Made by a program: the position numbers and the translations under genes | NCBI GenBank assembly: GCA_029204225.1 | Contig: CM055102.1 | Span: 39,073,014 to 39,137,013 of the forward strand | DNA length: 64,000 nucleotides | Source: Diphasiastrum complanatum | Taxonomy: Eukaryota; Streptophyta; Lycopodiopsida; Lycopodiales; Lycopodiaceae | Direction of reading: 5' to 3' | Notes under the pieces: model-generated | Seen by the model: the letters and a program-made list of their open reading frames with translations, nothing else | The model's database searches: none | Told to the model about the DNA's origin: nothing | Part shown: one piece after another, positions 54,831 through 64,000 of the stretch | Position numbering within the stretch: the first letter of the stretch is position 1 | Layout of the letters: each line of letters opens with the position of its first letter

Positions 54831-56018
54831 GTGTGGCTCAACACCAATGACAGAGACAGACGACTCAAAGACATTCTGTTTGTGCTTACATTGCAACAAG
54901 ACTTGCTTTCTGTGGCAAGAGTAGCAGATGCAGGAATGCATGTGACATTTTTTGATGAAGCATGCAACGTGGTTGATGCCAGTACCAGTACATTGATCAC
55001 TCAAGGCAGAAGGAAAGGTAATCTATATCACCTGAAGGTACGCCTACCTACAGATCGGGTGCATCAGACTCATGATGACTCGCCAGACACTCTGTGGCAC
55101 ATAAGACTATGTCACATGAACTCAATGGCACTTTATCAAGCAAGCCATCATGGAGCGATAATAGGGGTTAGCATATCGAATGCAACCAGTTCGACCACCT
55201 GTGATGCATGTTTGAAGGGTAAGATGTCGCGCACTCTATTTGTCAAAGACTCCTACAAAATGACCAAGATTCTGGAGTTAGTGCATTTTGACATCTGTGG
55301 GCCTTTCAATGTGATCTCAATAGGAGGGCTCAAAATATTATATAACCTTCATTGATGATTACAGTAAATTTGCCAGAGTGTACTTTATTCAGAATAAATT
55401 TGAAGCACTTGATAAACTCACAGAATATGTGAATTGACTGAGAGATGTACATGCAACAAAGTGAAGCAAATCAGGATAGATTGAGGTGGCGAATACATCT
55501 CGAATCGCGTCACTGACTTATGCAATGATCATGACATCATTCACAAAAGGACTACAGCCTACACACCGGAGCACAACGATGTTGCAGAAAGAAAGAATAG
55601 GACCCTGATGGAAGCTGTCAGATGCATGATGGCCTACTCAAAGGCTCCATTGGTACTGTGGGCTGAAGCAGTAGCTACAGCCGCATACATCCAAAATAGG
55701 ACAGGTAAGTCTGGTGTCCCTCACACGACACCACACGAGCTATGGTGGGGTAGAAAGCCCAACCTGTCTCACATCAGAATCTTTGGCTTTGCAACTTACG
55801 CACACATTTTTGATAAGTTTCAAAAGAAGCTTGATGAGAAAGCCGACCAAGGATTTCTGGTAGGTTATGACAACAATTCGTCATACTACAGAGTCTACAT
55901 GCCAGACACGAACACTATGAAAACAGTGAGAGATGTCAGATTTGATGAGAGCAGGACTATGGCCAATGACGTTCCTATTAGTTATGAAATTCTGGAGAGA
56001 CAGTACTATGATCTTTAG
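54831..56018 (+). pseudogene. Element F integrase
   Basis: End of protease (ILFVLTLQQDLLSVARVADA), then the HHCC zinc finger (WHIRLCHMNS..CDACLKGK) near 55100-55220 and the core start LVHFDICGPFNV. The core centre (55340-55600) is broken by stops, and the catalytic Asp/Glu region survives only in pieces. The C-terminal core is readable from 55608 (MEAVRCMMAYSKAPLVLWAE; HELWWGRKPNLSHIRIFG; GFLVGYDNNSSYYRVY). Confidence 0.88.
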
Positions 56019-57868
56019 CCAGTGATAGAGGGAATAGAGACGAATACGAAAACAAAGAGTTTCGAGTCGCTTCCCATTTGAGTGATGAATCTGAAAACAA
56101 AAGATTCGAGAGGCAGCCTACTGTTGCAATTCCTACAAACCAGGATGGTTCCGGACCTAGTAGAGCAGACAAAGGCAAAGGCATTACTATCCCAGGAGAA
56201 TTTTCTAGAAGGTCAAGAAGACCACGAAGAGCACCAGCAAGATACGTGCCAGGCAGCTCCGCTTCTACATCAGAAGATTTTTGTGGATTCAGTGGCGAAC
56301 CACAAACTTTAGAGGAGGCAATTGAATGTTCAGAGAAGGACAAATGGATCCATGAACGAGGAGATGGAATCCATGAGGAAGAACCAGGTATGGACGTTGC
56401 AGCCATTACCACATAAGCGCAAGACTGTCAAATGCAAATGGGTTTTCAAGTTCAAGTATGGACCATATGGGAATGTCTCAAAATACAAGGCAAGACTGGT
56501 AGCGAAGGAATTTTTACATAGATATGGTATTGACTACTCTAAAACCTTCTCTCCCGTCATCAAACATTCGTCCCTATGATTGTTATTTGCATATGCAGCA
56601 GCTTATGACCTCAGGATCCACATTTTGGACGAGAAGACAGCCTTATTGCATGGCGAGTTAGACGAAGAGGTCTGTATGGATCAACCCCCAAGATACGTCT
56701 CGAATTCACTTCCTGATTATGCATGCAGAATGCATAGAAGTATCTACGGTCTGAAACAGTCAGATCGACAATGGTACAAAAAGAATGATCAAGCCCTGAA
56801 ATCATTAGGATTCAAGCCACTATTGGCTGATTCTAATGTGTATGTCAGAGTTATAGATGGGCAGATCATAATTGTGGCTATATATGTGGACGACACTCTG
56901 ATACTTTGCAAGAGTCAGAAGCTAATTGTTGAAGTGAAGGAAGACATCTTGAAACATTTCAAGATTGTGGATCTGGGAGAAGCCAGGTGCTACCTTGGCT
57001 TGCAAATTGAAAGGGACTATGAGGGAGGTAAGTTATACCTTCACCAGTCCAGATACACCTAGAAAATCCTAGAGGATTTTGGGATGCTGAACTGCAAAGG
57101 AGAAAATACTCCAATGCTCGCAGGAACGATGCTGACAAATGATGATTGTCCGAGGACTGAAGAAGAGAGAGAACAAATGCAGCTCACACCTTACAAGAAG
57201 CTGATAGGTTCGTTGATGTACCTTGCAGACAACACACGCCCTGACATTGCTTATGTAGTGTTCAGGATGAGCCAATTCTACACGAATCCAGGCTCAACAC
57301 ATTGGAAGATTGCAAAACAAATTTTGCAATATCTTCAATTAACGAGGGATTATGGCTTGTGTTATTGTCGTGATGTAGGTTTCAAGATGCTTTCCTAAAT
57401 TGATGCTAGATGGGCATCCATCAAAGACGATTGTAAAAGCATCTCAAGAGGATGCACCATTACGTCAGGAGCGGCAGTTCTTTGGGTAAGCAAGAAGCGG
57501 ACCATTGTGGCTCAGTCATCCTGCGAAGCGGAGCACGTTGCAACAACAAAGATGGCCAACGAGATAATTTGACTCAGGCAGTTCCTGGAGGAATTGGGCG
57601 AGACAAGGAACAAGCCTCTAGTCTTGCAGATGGATAACACATCTGCAATACATCTGACGAAAGATCATGTGTTCCATTCGAGAACAAAACAAATCGCGAT
57701 CACGTACCACTTGATTAGGGATCTAATTGAGAAAAAGATACTGCAGACCACCTTCATCGGAATGAAAGACATGGTTGCTGACATCTTCACCAAAGGCCTG
57801 GACAAAAGACTTTTTGAGAGACAGAGGAGCAGTCTTGGAGTCGTAAAGCTATCATGCTTTGAGAGAGA
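56019..57868 (+). pseudogene. Element F reverse transcriptase and RNase H
   Basis: RT from about 56322 (TLQPLPHKRKTVKCKWVFKF; KARLVAKEFLHRYGIDYSKT). The first catalytic Asp motif is altered (ILDEKTALLHGELDEEV, where copia normally has DVKTAFLHG). YVDD is intact near 56890, followed by SRYT and a stop at 57060. Then LIGSLMYLADNTRPDIAYVV and RNase H (WVSKKRTIVAQSSCEAEHVA; LQMDNTSAIHLTKDHVFHSR; ADIFTKGLDKRLFERQRSSL). Stops near 56018, 56578, 57060, 57396 and 57570. Confidence 0.9.
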
Positions 57869-57870
57869 GC
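57858..57870 (+). promoter_or_regulatory. Polypurine tract of element F
   Basis: TTTGAGAGAGAGC immediately before the TGAAGAAAC start of the 3' LTR. Confidence 0.75.
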
Positions 57871-58723
57871 TGAAGAAACAAAATGTTTCTATTACAAAAG
57901 CCTTGCTAGCTTTCAGCCCTCTGCCTAACGAAAATGTTCGCGAATGCAAAAGTCAAGAGACACGAAGCAGAACTATTTGCGAACACCTTGATGAAAAGAC
58001 ACGAACGAGAAAAATTGGCGAAAGAGAATTTTTTGCGGTACAACAAGAGAAAGTTAGATGACACGAAAGTCAAAGGACACGAGGCAACACAAAAATAGTC
58101 GCAACACCCTTTTCTGCCCTCATGCTCCAAAAGGACCAGAAAGATCATGTAGATACCCAGAAGTATAGATATCTGATCTGATAGCATGACGTCAGCATAT
58201 ACACTCAAGGTCGTGGCTAATCTGCCACTCTTGTAATTCATGATTAGCTATAGATGTTTAATCACTCTAATCTAGGAGTTACACGACACGACTATATACT
58301 TTCTGGATGATACTTGACATATACAAGAAGAAGTCTGATGCTAGTAAGCAAGAAGACGAAAACAAAGAATACAAGTCCGCCTGCGTGTGAGACAATTGTG
58401 CATAGGATCTGAAGACCCGCAAGTCCGCTAGTAAGCGAGATATTACTCGCGAGAGAACTATATTTCTCTCACGCCAACACACTACGTGGATCTGCATGCA
58501 GTGCTTGAAGAATCAGAAAATTAATAGATGATTTTGTAGCCGTTGAGCACATGTCACTCTTTTTCATGTCTGATCTTGAATGAAATTAGTCTGCTATTAT
58601 TCATGTGTCCGATTCACTCTTGTTCATTTAATTCCACACATTGGTTGAATCTTATTGAGTGCTACATTAATTTCTAAATGTAGATCATCAGTGCCTGACT
58701 ACATTCTGGAGGACTGCAGGAAT
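57871..58723 (+). repeat. 3' LTR of element F, left part
   Basis: Near-identical to 52492-53340 of the 5' LTR. Stops at GGACTGCAGGAAT, where element D is inserted; the intact 5' LTR reads GGATTGTAGGAATGATACA there. Confidence 0.93.
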
Positions 58724-59542
58724 TGTTGAATTTCACACGTGTGGATTGTCCACTACATGTACTTGTGATCTCCTAAGGTGTGTAGATGCACCAAGATCAA
58801 GACTAGATTGAGATTCAAGATCTATCTTTGATTCTATGGCAAAAACACACTACTACATGCAATCAATCACTTCCAACTCTCACTCACACGTGTGGGAAGT
58901 GTTCCAAAAGTATTTTAAGTAAAAACAAGCTGCTCTCCTCGGGTAGAGAGAGAAAAACCATCATGAGCTCTGGGTAGAGAGAGAAAGCTAGAAATTCAAT
59001 GACACTCAAAATCCACTCAATCTCAAAATCAATTAGATCCAAAAGGAGGAGTACAATGATACTAATAGATTCATGAGCTACCATTATGCTTAACTATGAT
59101 TGGATCACACTTTGCCACCTCTTAATCCTATTGGACCATTGATCCATGCACCTCTAAATTCTATTGGACTATATTCAAGCACACCTCAATTTTCTATTGG
59201 ACCTCACAAGGTTCCACCTCTAAATCCTATTGGACCTCTTAAGCTTCATGAAACAAAAGCATGACACTTGTCTACACTCTAATTGGCACAAGTTTGGCTC
59301 TATTTTGGCTCAATATTGGCATTACAAGTGGAAATGGATAATTTGCCATCTATACCAAATTTGACCCTATCAACATCCTACACCTAAATGCTTGACTATG
59401 AAATTCTATGAGACCCCTAGATCAAACATTTTGATTCACTTTACAATTCTCCACACGTGGGAACATCCTCCACACATGTGAGATTCACTTACAAACTTCT
59501 ATCATAAAAAATACCAAGCTAGATTTTTGCCAATTTCTCACA
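58724..59542 (-). repeat. 3' LTR of element D
   Basis: 819 bp, TGTTGAATTTCACACG to CAATTTCTCACA on the + strand. The adjacent purine tract places it as the 3' LTR of the minus-strand element. Confidence 0.96.
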
Positions 59543-59556
59543 CTCCTCCTCAAAAA
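59543..59556 (-). promoter_or_regulatory. Polypurine tract of element D
   Basis: On the minus strand TTTTTGAGGAGGAG directly precedes the LTR TGTGAGAAATTGG. Confidence 0.88.
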
Positions 59557-59751
59557 ATAGCTTGGAAAGGTACTAGATCACTTGAGAAGTTTGTAAATCT
59601 TTTTGAGTGGATCCTTTGGTATGCATAAGAAGTGAAGATCAGCCAAGGGATCCATCATAGCAGCACCCTCACCATATCCATGATAAGATCTCTTTGGTAG
59701 AGATCTGTTGCCAATGCCTTTGAAGAGTGCTCCACCAATATGCCACTATTA

Positions 59752-60340
59752 TCATGGGCTTCCTCCATGCTTGATGATGATCTTTGCCTTGAAAGTTCCA
59801 CTTGAATGATGGATGCACCATAAATAGAGAAATCTGAGGCTTCCAAGCTCATAAGGATTATGGAGATCAAGATCATAAGATGTGAAACAATGATGATTAT
59901 CAAGATTATGCTTTCTAGCTTGACTAGTCCACATACAATGAACTATATCCATGATGGATCTAATCTTGATATCAAAGACTATCTTGATCTTTTTTAGGCT
60001 AGTTACTCTCTCAAGGATGTAAGTGTCCACTTTGGATGCTTCACTTAATCTCAAGAGGAGTTTACAATTTGCCTCAAAACATGTGAAAACATGATTTTCA
60101 AAAAAGTGAGTACCAAGCTCAATCTTGTTCTTACTAGAACCAAGAGCATACTTTTGACAATACAATATCTTGCTTTCAAAAAGTATTGGAAACACATCTA
60201 AGTCAATAATGACAAGAAACATGTCCATACCATAAGCATCATACAAAACTAGTATAGCTTTTCTTGAACTTTGAGATCCAAAAAATTCAATGAAGCAAGA
60301 TAGCATTTCAAGCAAAGGAAGAGAAGCATATATGAATGTG
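59752..60340 (-). other. RT-replacing module of element D
   Basis: Occupies the place of RT and RNase H between the integrase linker (alignable with element A up to its KGKQVDLDSNNYVFL) and the 3' end. Frame open throughout. Shares with the B module the pattern H-(V/I)-FTC ... SEAS-(K/Q)-VDT and, on the + strand, a 23-base block around GTCCACTTTGGATGCTTCAC (60026) that matches 5090 with one mismatch. No known domain. Confidence 0.65.
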
Positions 60341-61278
60341 TTGTAGTAGATACAACATGAAAGATGCCCCTCTTTGCCATGTAAGGTGAGCCATAAAGAC
60401 TCGGCCATGCATCTTGAAGATCTTCTTGAAATCATATGAAGAAGAAACTCCTCCTCACACATTGGCCCCATCATAACTTGAATACCTTCAAAAAGGATAA
60501 CTTGTGATGCTTCTTGAGAAGCCTTGATCTCGGCCACTTCCAAGATTGAATCTTCATGCAATATGACATCTCTATTCACGATCACATTTGAAATAGAGAG
60601 TGTAAAGACACTAAAGGCCTCCTTGATGGATGAGTATCCAATCATGATCCATGAGCTTGGATCATCCTTCCTTCTTGTTTCCAAGGGAATATGTGCAAAG
60701 CAAGCACTACCAAGTTCACTAAGGTGATCAACCTTAGGCTTCATCTTGAATAAAACTTCATATGGTTCTATTCCTTCAAGAGCTCCAATACTCCTCAAAG
60801 CTTTGATCTTCAATGAGAATTTCTTCTCAACATATGCTTTGAATAATAAGGAATAATCATACACCATAATACTTGAAGAGAGAAGATATGTGCATCTTGT
60901 GTAATCCTCCTCCTTTGAAATATTGGAAATATAAGAAACATCAAGAGAGTTTGCACTCTCACTTGGATCCAATTTGTAGATGCCTTCAAATCTTGATCCA
61001 TATGCAAGGATCTCACCATTCTTCTTAATCACACAATTGTCAATATTGAAATTGACATCAAAGCCACTATCAAGAAGTTGGCCAACACTTAAGATGTTCT
61101 TTGTAAGCTTTGGGACAAAAAGAACATTGTTGAGAAAGAGATCTTTAGAAGATGCAAGCTTCAAGGGAATAATCCCTACTCCTTCAATATTGCACTCATG
61201 CTTACTTGCAAAGTATATGGTCTTCTTGACTCCATCATAAGGCATAATAGATGAAAAAAAGTTCTTGGAGCCACACAT
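59752..61278 (-). CDS. Element D pol remnant with replacement module, 508 residues
   Basis: Open for 508 codons. It starts just after the protease active site, and residues ~1-120 are the rest of the protease (ILAYGSRFEGIYKLD end). The HHCC finger and first catalytic Asp of integrase are missing. The frame goes from KEEDYTRCTYLLSSSIMVYD through KAYVEKKFSLKIKALR directly to EPYEVLFKMKPKVDHL, so the catalytic centre is deleted but the frame is kept. The linker (LETRRKDDPSSWIMIGYSS, VNRDVILHED) follows. From about DNA position 60340 it enters about 195 codons without RT similarity. That part ends HVFTCFEANCKLLLRLSEAS and KVDTYIL near its middle, then SGTFKAKIIIKHGGSP. RT and RNase H absent. Whether it is translated by frameshift from gag is unknown. 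Confidence 0.72.
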   Translation of the reverse strand: MCGSKNFFSSIMPYDGVKKTIYFASKHECNIEGVGIIPLKLASSKDLFLNNVLFVPKLTKNILSVGQLLDSGFDVNFNIDNCVIKKNGEILAYGSRFEGIYKLDPSESANSLDVSYISNISKEEDYTRCTYLLSSSIMVYDYSLLFKAYVEKKFSLKIKALRSIGALEGIEPYEVLFKMKPKVDHLSELGSACFAHIPLETRRKDDPSSWIMIGYSSIKEAFSVFTLSISNVIVNRDVILHEDSILEVAEIKASQEASQVILFEGIQVMMGPMCEEEFLLHMISRRSSRCMAESLWLTLHGKEGHLSCCIYYNTFIYASLPLLEMLSCFIEFFGSQSSRKAILVLYDAYGMDMFLVIIDLDVFPILFESKILYCQKYALGSSKNKIELGTHFFENHVFTCFEANCKLLLRLSEASKVDTYILERVTSLKKIKIVFDIKIRSIMDIVHCMWTSQARKHNLDNHHCFTSYDLDLHNPYELGSLRFLYLWCIHHSSGTFKAKIIIKHGGSP

Positions 61279-62228
61279 ATGTGAAATGCTCCACTATCAA
61301 TATACCATGAGTCATCCTTGTTGAAGGTGGAAGAGGAGAAGCTTGATGCCATAAGAGAGCCTTCTCCATCACTTGCAATATAGTCTTCTTTCTCATTGGT
61401 GATTTGGCTTGATTGAGTTGATTCTTCTTCTTGAAGCAATTGGTGGCATAATGGCCTTTCTTGCCACAATAAAAGCACTTGATCATCTTCTTCTTGAGAT
61501 TTGAATTAGAAGCATGAGAGGTATCCTCCTCCTCTCCATCTTGGTCTTTAGCTTTGTCATTAGATAAGTGATGGTGTTGCTTCTTACTCCTCTCTTTGTG
61601 CTTGGCAAATAGAACTTTGCCATCATCATGATTGAGTGATAGCTTGTCCATCCTCAAGAGTTTGTACTCTTGTCTTGATTCTTCAAAAATAAGCACACTT
61701 TGAAGGGCATCCAAACTTGGTAGCTCCTCCTTAATAGCATAGGATTGGACAAGGTTGTCATATTCATCTCTCAAGCCATTGAGAATGACTTGGACTAGCT
61801 CACTTTGATTGATTGAGTCACCAATACATGCAAGCTCCCTATGAATATCCTTGACTCTTAGATGCACTCTCATCACTCTTTTGACTACTTTGGAATATTT
61901 GATTTCTAAGAGTGAGGAGCCTAGAGGTGTTCTTAGCCTCATAGATGGACTTGAGACAATCCCAAGCTTCCTTGGATGTGGAACAATCACCAATCTCCCT
62001 CAATATCTCATTAGAGACATTCATCTTAATGTAGTGGAGAGCCATCCTAGCTCTCTTCTTGTATTTTTGTACTTCTTGAAGGACTTGAGGCTCCTCCTCA
62101 ATTCCAAGTACAATGTCCATCACATCTTGGAGTATCAAGATGGACTCCATCCTCAACTTCCATATTGAATAATTGGAAGTAGACAATCTCTCACTTGGTT
62201 GCAACAAGTATGAACTCATTGAAGTCAT
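61236..62228 (-). pseudogene. Element D gag and protease start
   Basis: MTSMSSYLLQPSERLSTSNY start, then the gag core (WDCLKSIYEAKNTSRLLTLR, LVQVILNGLRDEYDNLVQSY), zinc knuckle CFYCGKKGHYATNC near 61480, and protease IDSGAFHIC, where the normal DSGASSHMC has lost a few bases. Frameshifts near 61865, 61390 and 61270. Closely matches element A gag. Confidence 0.9.
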
Positions 62229-62971
62229 GTAAAGTGGAGATAAATAAAAGTGATGAACAAAAAATGTTGCTTCTCTCTCACTATAGGATCCAATAATGGT
62301 GTGCTACCATCTCCTATGCAAGATCTTGCAACAAACTGTGAGATGATTCTCACTAGCTATCTCAATCTCTCCAAAACTAGATCTACTTCACATCAAATGA
62401 TGGAGTATGGGAAAAGTTAGAATCAAACACTCTTAGCACGTGTGAAATACACTAAGAAACCAAATTTGACTCAAATACAATAATATTGCATGAAACAAAA
62501 TGGCTAAGATCTCAAAATAGTGCCTAGATCACATATAGATGAGATTGGTAAGCATTCAACTGTGATTTTGGATCAAACAAGCAATCTTTTGACCAAATCA
62601 AATGTGTCCACCCAGGTCTAGGTGCCCTACCTAACCCTCTTCAAAAGCTTATAACTTTTGATTGGCTCAACCAAATGGAATGAAACTGATTGCATCATAA
62701 ACTAGACAAAAATAGCTTCAAAACAAGCTATCTAGCAAGATTTTTGGATCAAACATGAAAGAGAACTCCCAAAATGAAATTGGATGTTCCTCACACGTGT
62801 CTGAGCACCTTATTCCGTATAGTACCAGGTCAGACCCAATCAATGTCCTTTTGATCTCTTTTGATCCAAAATTGAACAAGATAGCTAGGAAAATGGGCCT
62901 TGACAATTTCTAGCTCAAGATTGATGAATAGTTTTCACTCAAATGGATCAAAATGCATGGTAACCTTAGGT
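62229..62971 (-). other. Element D 5' untranslated leader
   Basis: About 740 bases with no frame. Similar in sequence to the leader of element A (1650-2380), including GGTAGGGCACCTAGACC and ACACTAAG-type words. Confidence 0.75.
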
Positions 62972-62985
62972 AGGCTCTGATACCA
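62972..62985 (-). promoter_or_regulatory. Primer-binding site of element D
   Basis: Minus strand TGGTATCAGAGCCT directly after the 5' LTR; initiator Met tRNA type, identical to A. Confidence 0.95.
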
Positions 62986-63804
62986 TGTTGAATTTCACAC
63001 GTGTGGATTGTCCACTACATGTACTTGTGATCTCCTAAGGTGCGTAGATGCACCAAGATCAAGACTAGATTGAGATTCAAGATCTATCTTTGATTCTATG
63101 GCAAAAACACACTACTACATGCATTCAATCACTTCCAACTCTCACTCACACGTGTGGGAAGTGTTCCAAAAGTATTCTAAGTAAATACAAGCTGCTCTCC
63201 TCGGGTAGAGAGAGAAAAACCATCATGAGCTCTGGGTAGAGAGAGAAAGCTAGAAATTCAATGACACTCAAAATCCACTCAATCTCAAAATCAATTAGAT
63301 CCAAAAGGAGGAGTACAATGATACTAATAGATTCATGAGCTACCACTATGCTTAACTATGATTGGATCACACTTTGCCACCTCTTAATCCTATTGGACCA
63401 TTGATCCATGCACCTCTAAATTCTATTGGACTATATTCAAGCACACCTCAATTTTCTATTGGACCTCACAAGGTTCCACCTCTAAATCCTATTGGACCTC
63501 TTAAGCTTCATGAAACAAAAGCATGACACTTGTCTACACTCTAATTGGCACAAGTTTGGCTCTATTTTGGCTCAATATTGGCATTACAAGTGGAAATGGA
63601 TAATTTGCCATCTATGCCAAATTTGACCCTATCAACATCCTACACCTAAATGCTTGACTATGAAATTCTATGAGACCCCTATATCAAACATTTTGATTTA
63701 CTTTACAACTCTCCACACGTGGGAACATCCTCCACACATGTGAGATTCACTTACAAACTTCTATCATAAAAAATACCAAGCTAGATTTTTGCCAATTTCT
63801 CACA
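62986..63804 (-). repeat. 5' LTR of element D
   Basis: 819 bp, same length as the other copy. Differences seen include GTGCGTAG/GTGTGTAG, CATTCAATC/CAATCAATC, TTCTAAG/TTTTAAG and CTATGCC/CTATACC. Confidence 0.96.
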
Positions 63805-63934
63805 GGAATGATACAGCTGGTAGTGATCAGCGATTAGATCTGAACTCCATCCAAATTGTTTGCTTTCGCGATTCTTTCGTGACTGTGACGACTATTATTG
63901 TCATCATACACTTTATGTCCTATTTTCGACATGA
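63805..63934 (+). repeat. 3' LTR of element F, right part
   Basis: Continues the F LTR after D with the duplicated GGAAT, then GATACAGCTGGTAGTGATCA as in 53340-53460. Ends near TATTTTCGACATGAT, without the repeated block seen at the 5' LTR end. Confidence 0.85.
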
Positions 63935-64000
63935 TATCAGAGCATACTATGATAGTATCAGTGCTACAACACTACTTATTTATCTGAACCATCACGATAT
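63932..64000 (+). other. Primer-site-like sequence after the F 3' LTR
   Basis: TGATATCAGAGCATAC at 63932-63947 differs by one base from the copia primer site TGGTATCAGAGC and is followed by TATGATAGT, resembling the post-LTR sequence of F (53532-53565). A second internal region sharing this LTR may begin here; the window ends too soon to tell. Confidence 0.4.

Larger units (their letters stand above)
58724..63804 (-). mobile_element. Complete RT-less copia element D inserted in F
   Basis: A 5081-bp minus-strand element with two 819-bp LTRs (58724-59542 and 62986-63804). The 5-bp duplication GGAAT flanks it (58719-58723 and 63805-63809), confirmed by the uninterrupted sequence in the 5' LTR of F. 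By eye the LTRs differ at about nine positions (about 1.1%), making D the youngest insertion in the window. Gag is nearly readable. Pol contains protease and fragments of integrase fused by in-frame deletions. RT and RNase H are absent. Same LTR/gag family as A. Confidence 0.96.
52492..63934 (+). mobile_element. Copia element F, its 3' LTR split by D
   Basis: Plus-strand copia element: 5' LTR 52492-53530, primer site, gag-pol remnants 53647-57868, purine tract, then 3' LTR 57871-58723 continued at 63805-63934 after element D. All copia domains are present in order but with stops and frameshifts throughout. LTR copies share the TGAAGAAACAAAATGTTTCT start. Confidence 0.9.

Overview
The window is nuclear DNA of a land plant with a large, repeat-rich genome. 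The evidence is nested Ty1/copia and Ty3/gypsy LTR retrotransposons with plant-type tRNA primer sites, a mitochondrial uS17 gene with one GT-AG intron, a beta-tubulin pseudogene broken at the plant intron positions, PPR and LRR-receptor exon fragments, and long CT, TA and CA microsatellites. A DUF7869-type transposase relic and the style of the PPR fragment hint at a non-seed vascular plant such as a fern, but that is inference. Nothing here is bacterial, and no CRISPR array, rRNA or tRNA gene was seen. Layout from left to right. 1-863: low-complexity flank with a CT microsatellite. 864-11770: copia element A (+), broken inside its protease/integrase region by a complete copia element B (-, 3750-9755, 651-bp LTRs, GGAGG target duplication). 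11771-15001: decayed DUF7869 transposase-like gene (-). 15131-17165: tandem minisatellites interrupted by a ~700-bp element with inverted ends. 17166-19990: T-rich DNA, TA/CA microsatellites and strong palindromes. 19990-27520: satellite arrays of short GACCGCAGAG-like units carrying a recurrent palindrome built on CCTCCCGCCGCGGCGGGAGG. Islands within the arrays are an unknown ORF (20833-22556), LRR exons (23750-24259) and a deleted LINE-like unit (24756-26350). 27600-28920: PPR fragment (+) and beta-tubulin pseudogene (-). 28921-32844: no recognisable gene. 32845-33396: RPS17 (-), the only gene that looks intact, with telo-boxes and a CT-tract tandem array upstream. 34937-37395: truncated copia C (-), abutted by a B-type LTR fragment. 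37656-38690: coiled-coil pseudogene. 38690-46930: gypsy element E (+). 47480-49521: another decayed proline-rich/coiled-coil ORF. 49678-50460: copia fragment G (-). 52492-end: copia element F (+), whose 3' LTR is split by copia element D (-, 58724-63804, two 819-bp LTRs, GGAAT target duplication). How the pieces relate: A and D share an LTR/gag family; A keeps reverse transcriptase (RT) while D has lost it. B is related to C inside; C keeps RT while B has lost it. In both B and D the RT region is replaced by a long open frame with no similarity I recognise. The two replacement segments share a short peptide motif and a 23-base DNA block with one mismatch. These paired RT-less elements are the best candidate for something undescribed: parasitic copia elements that apparently depend on relatives for reverse transcription while keeping a translated replacement module.
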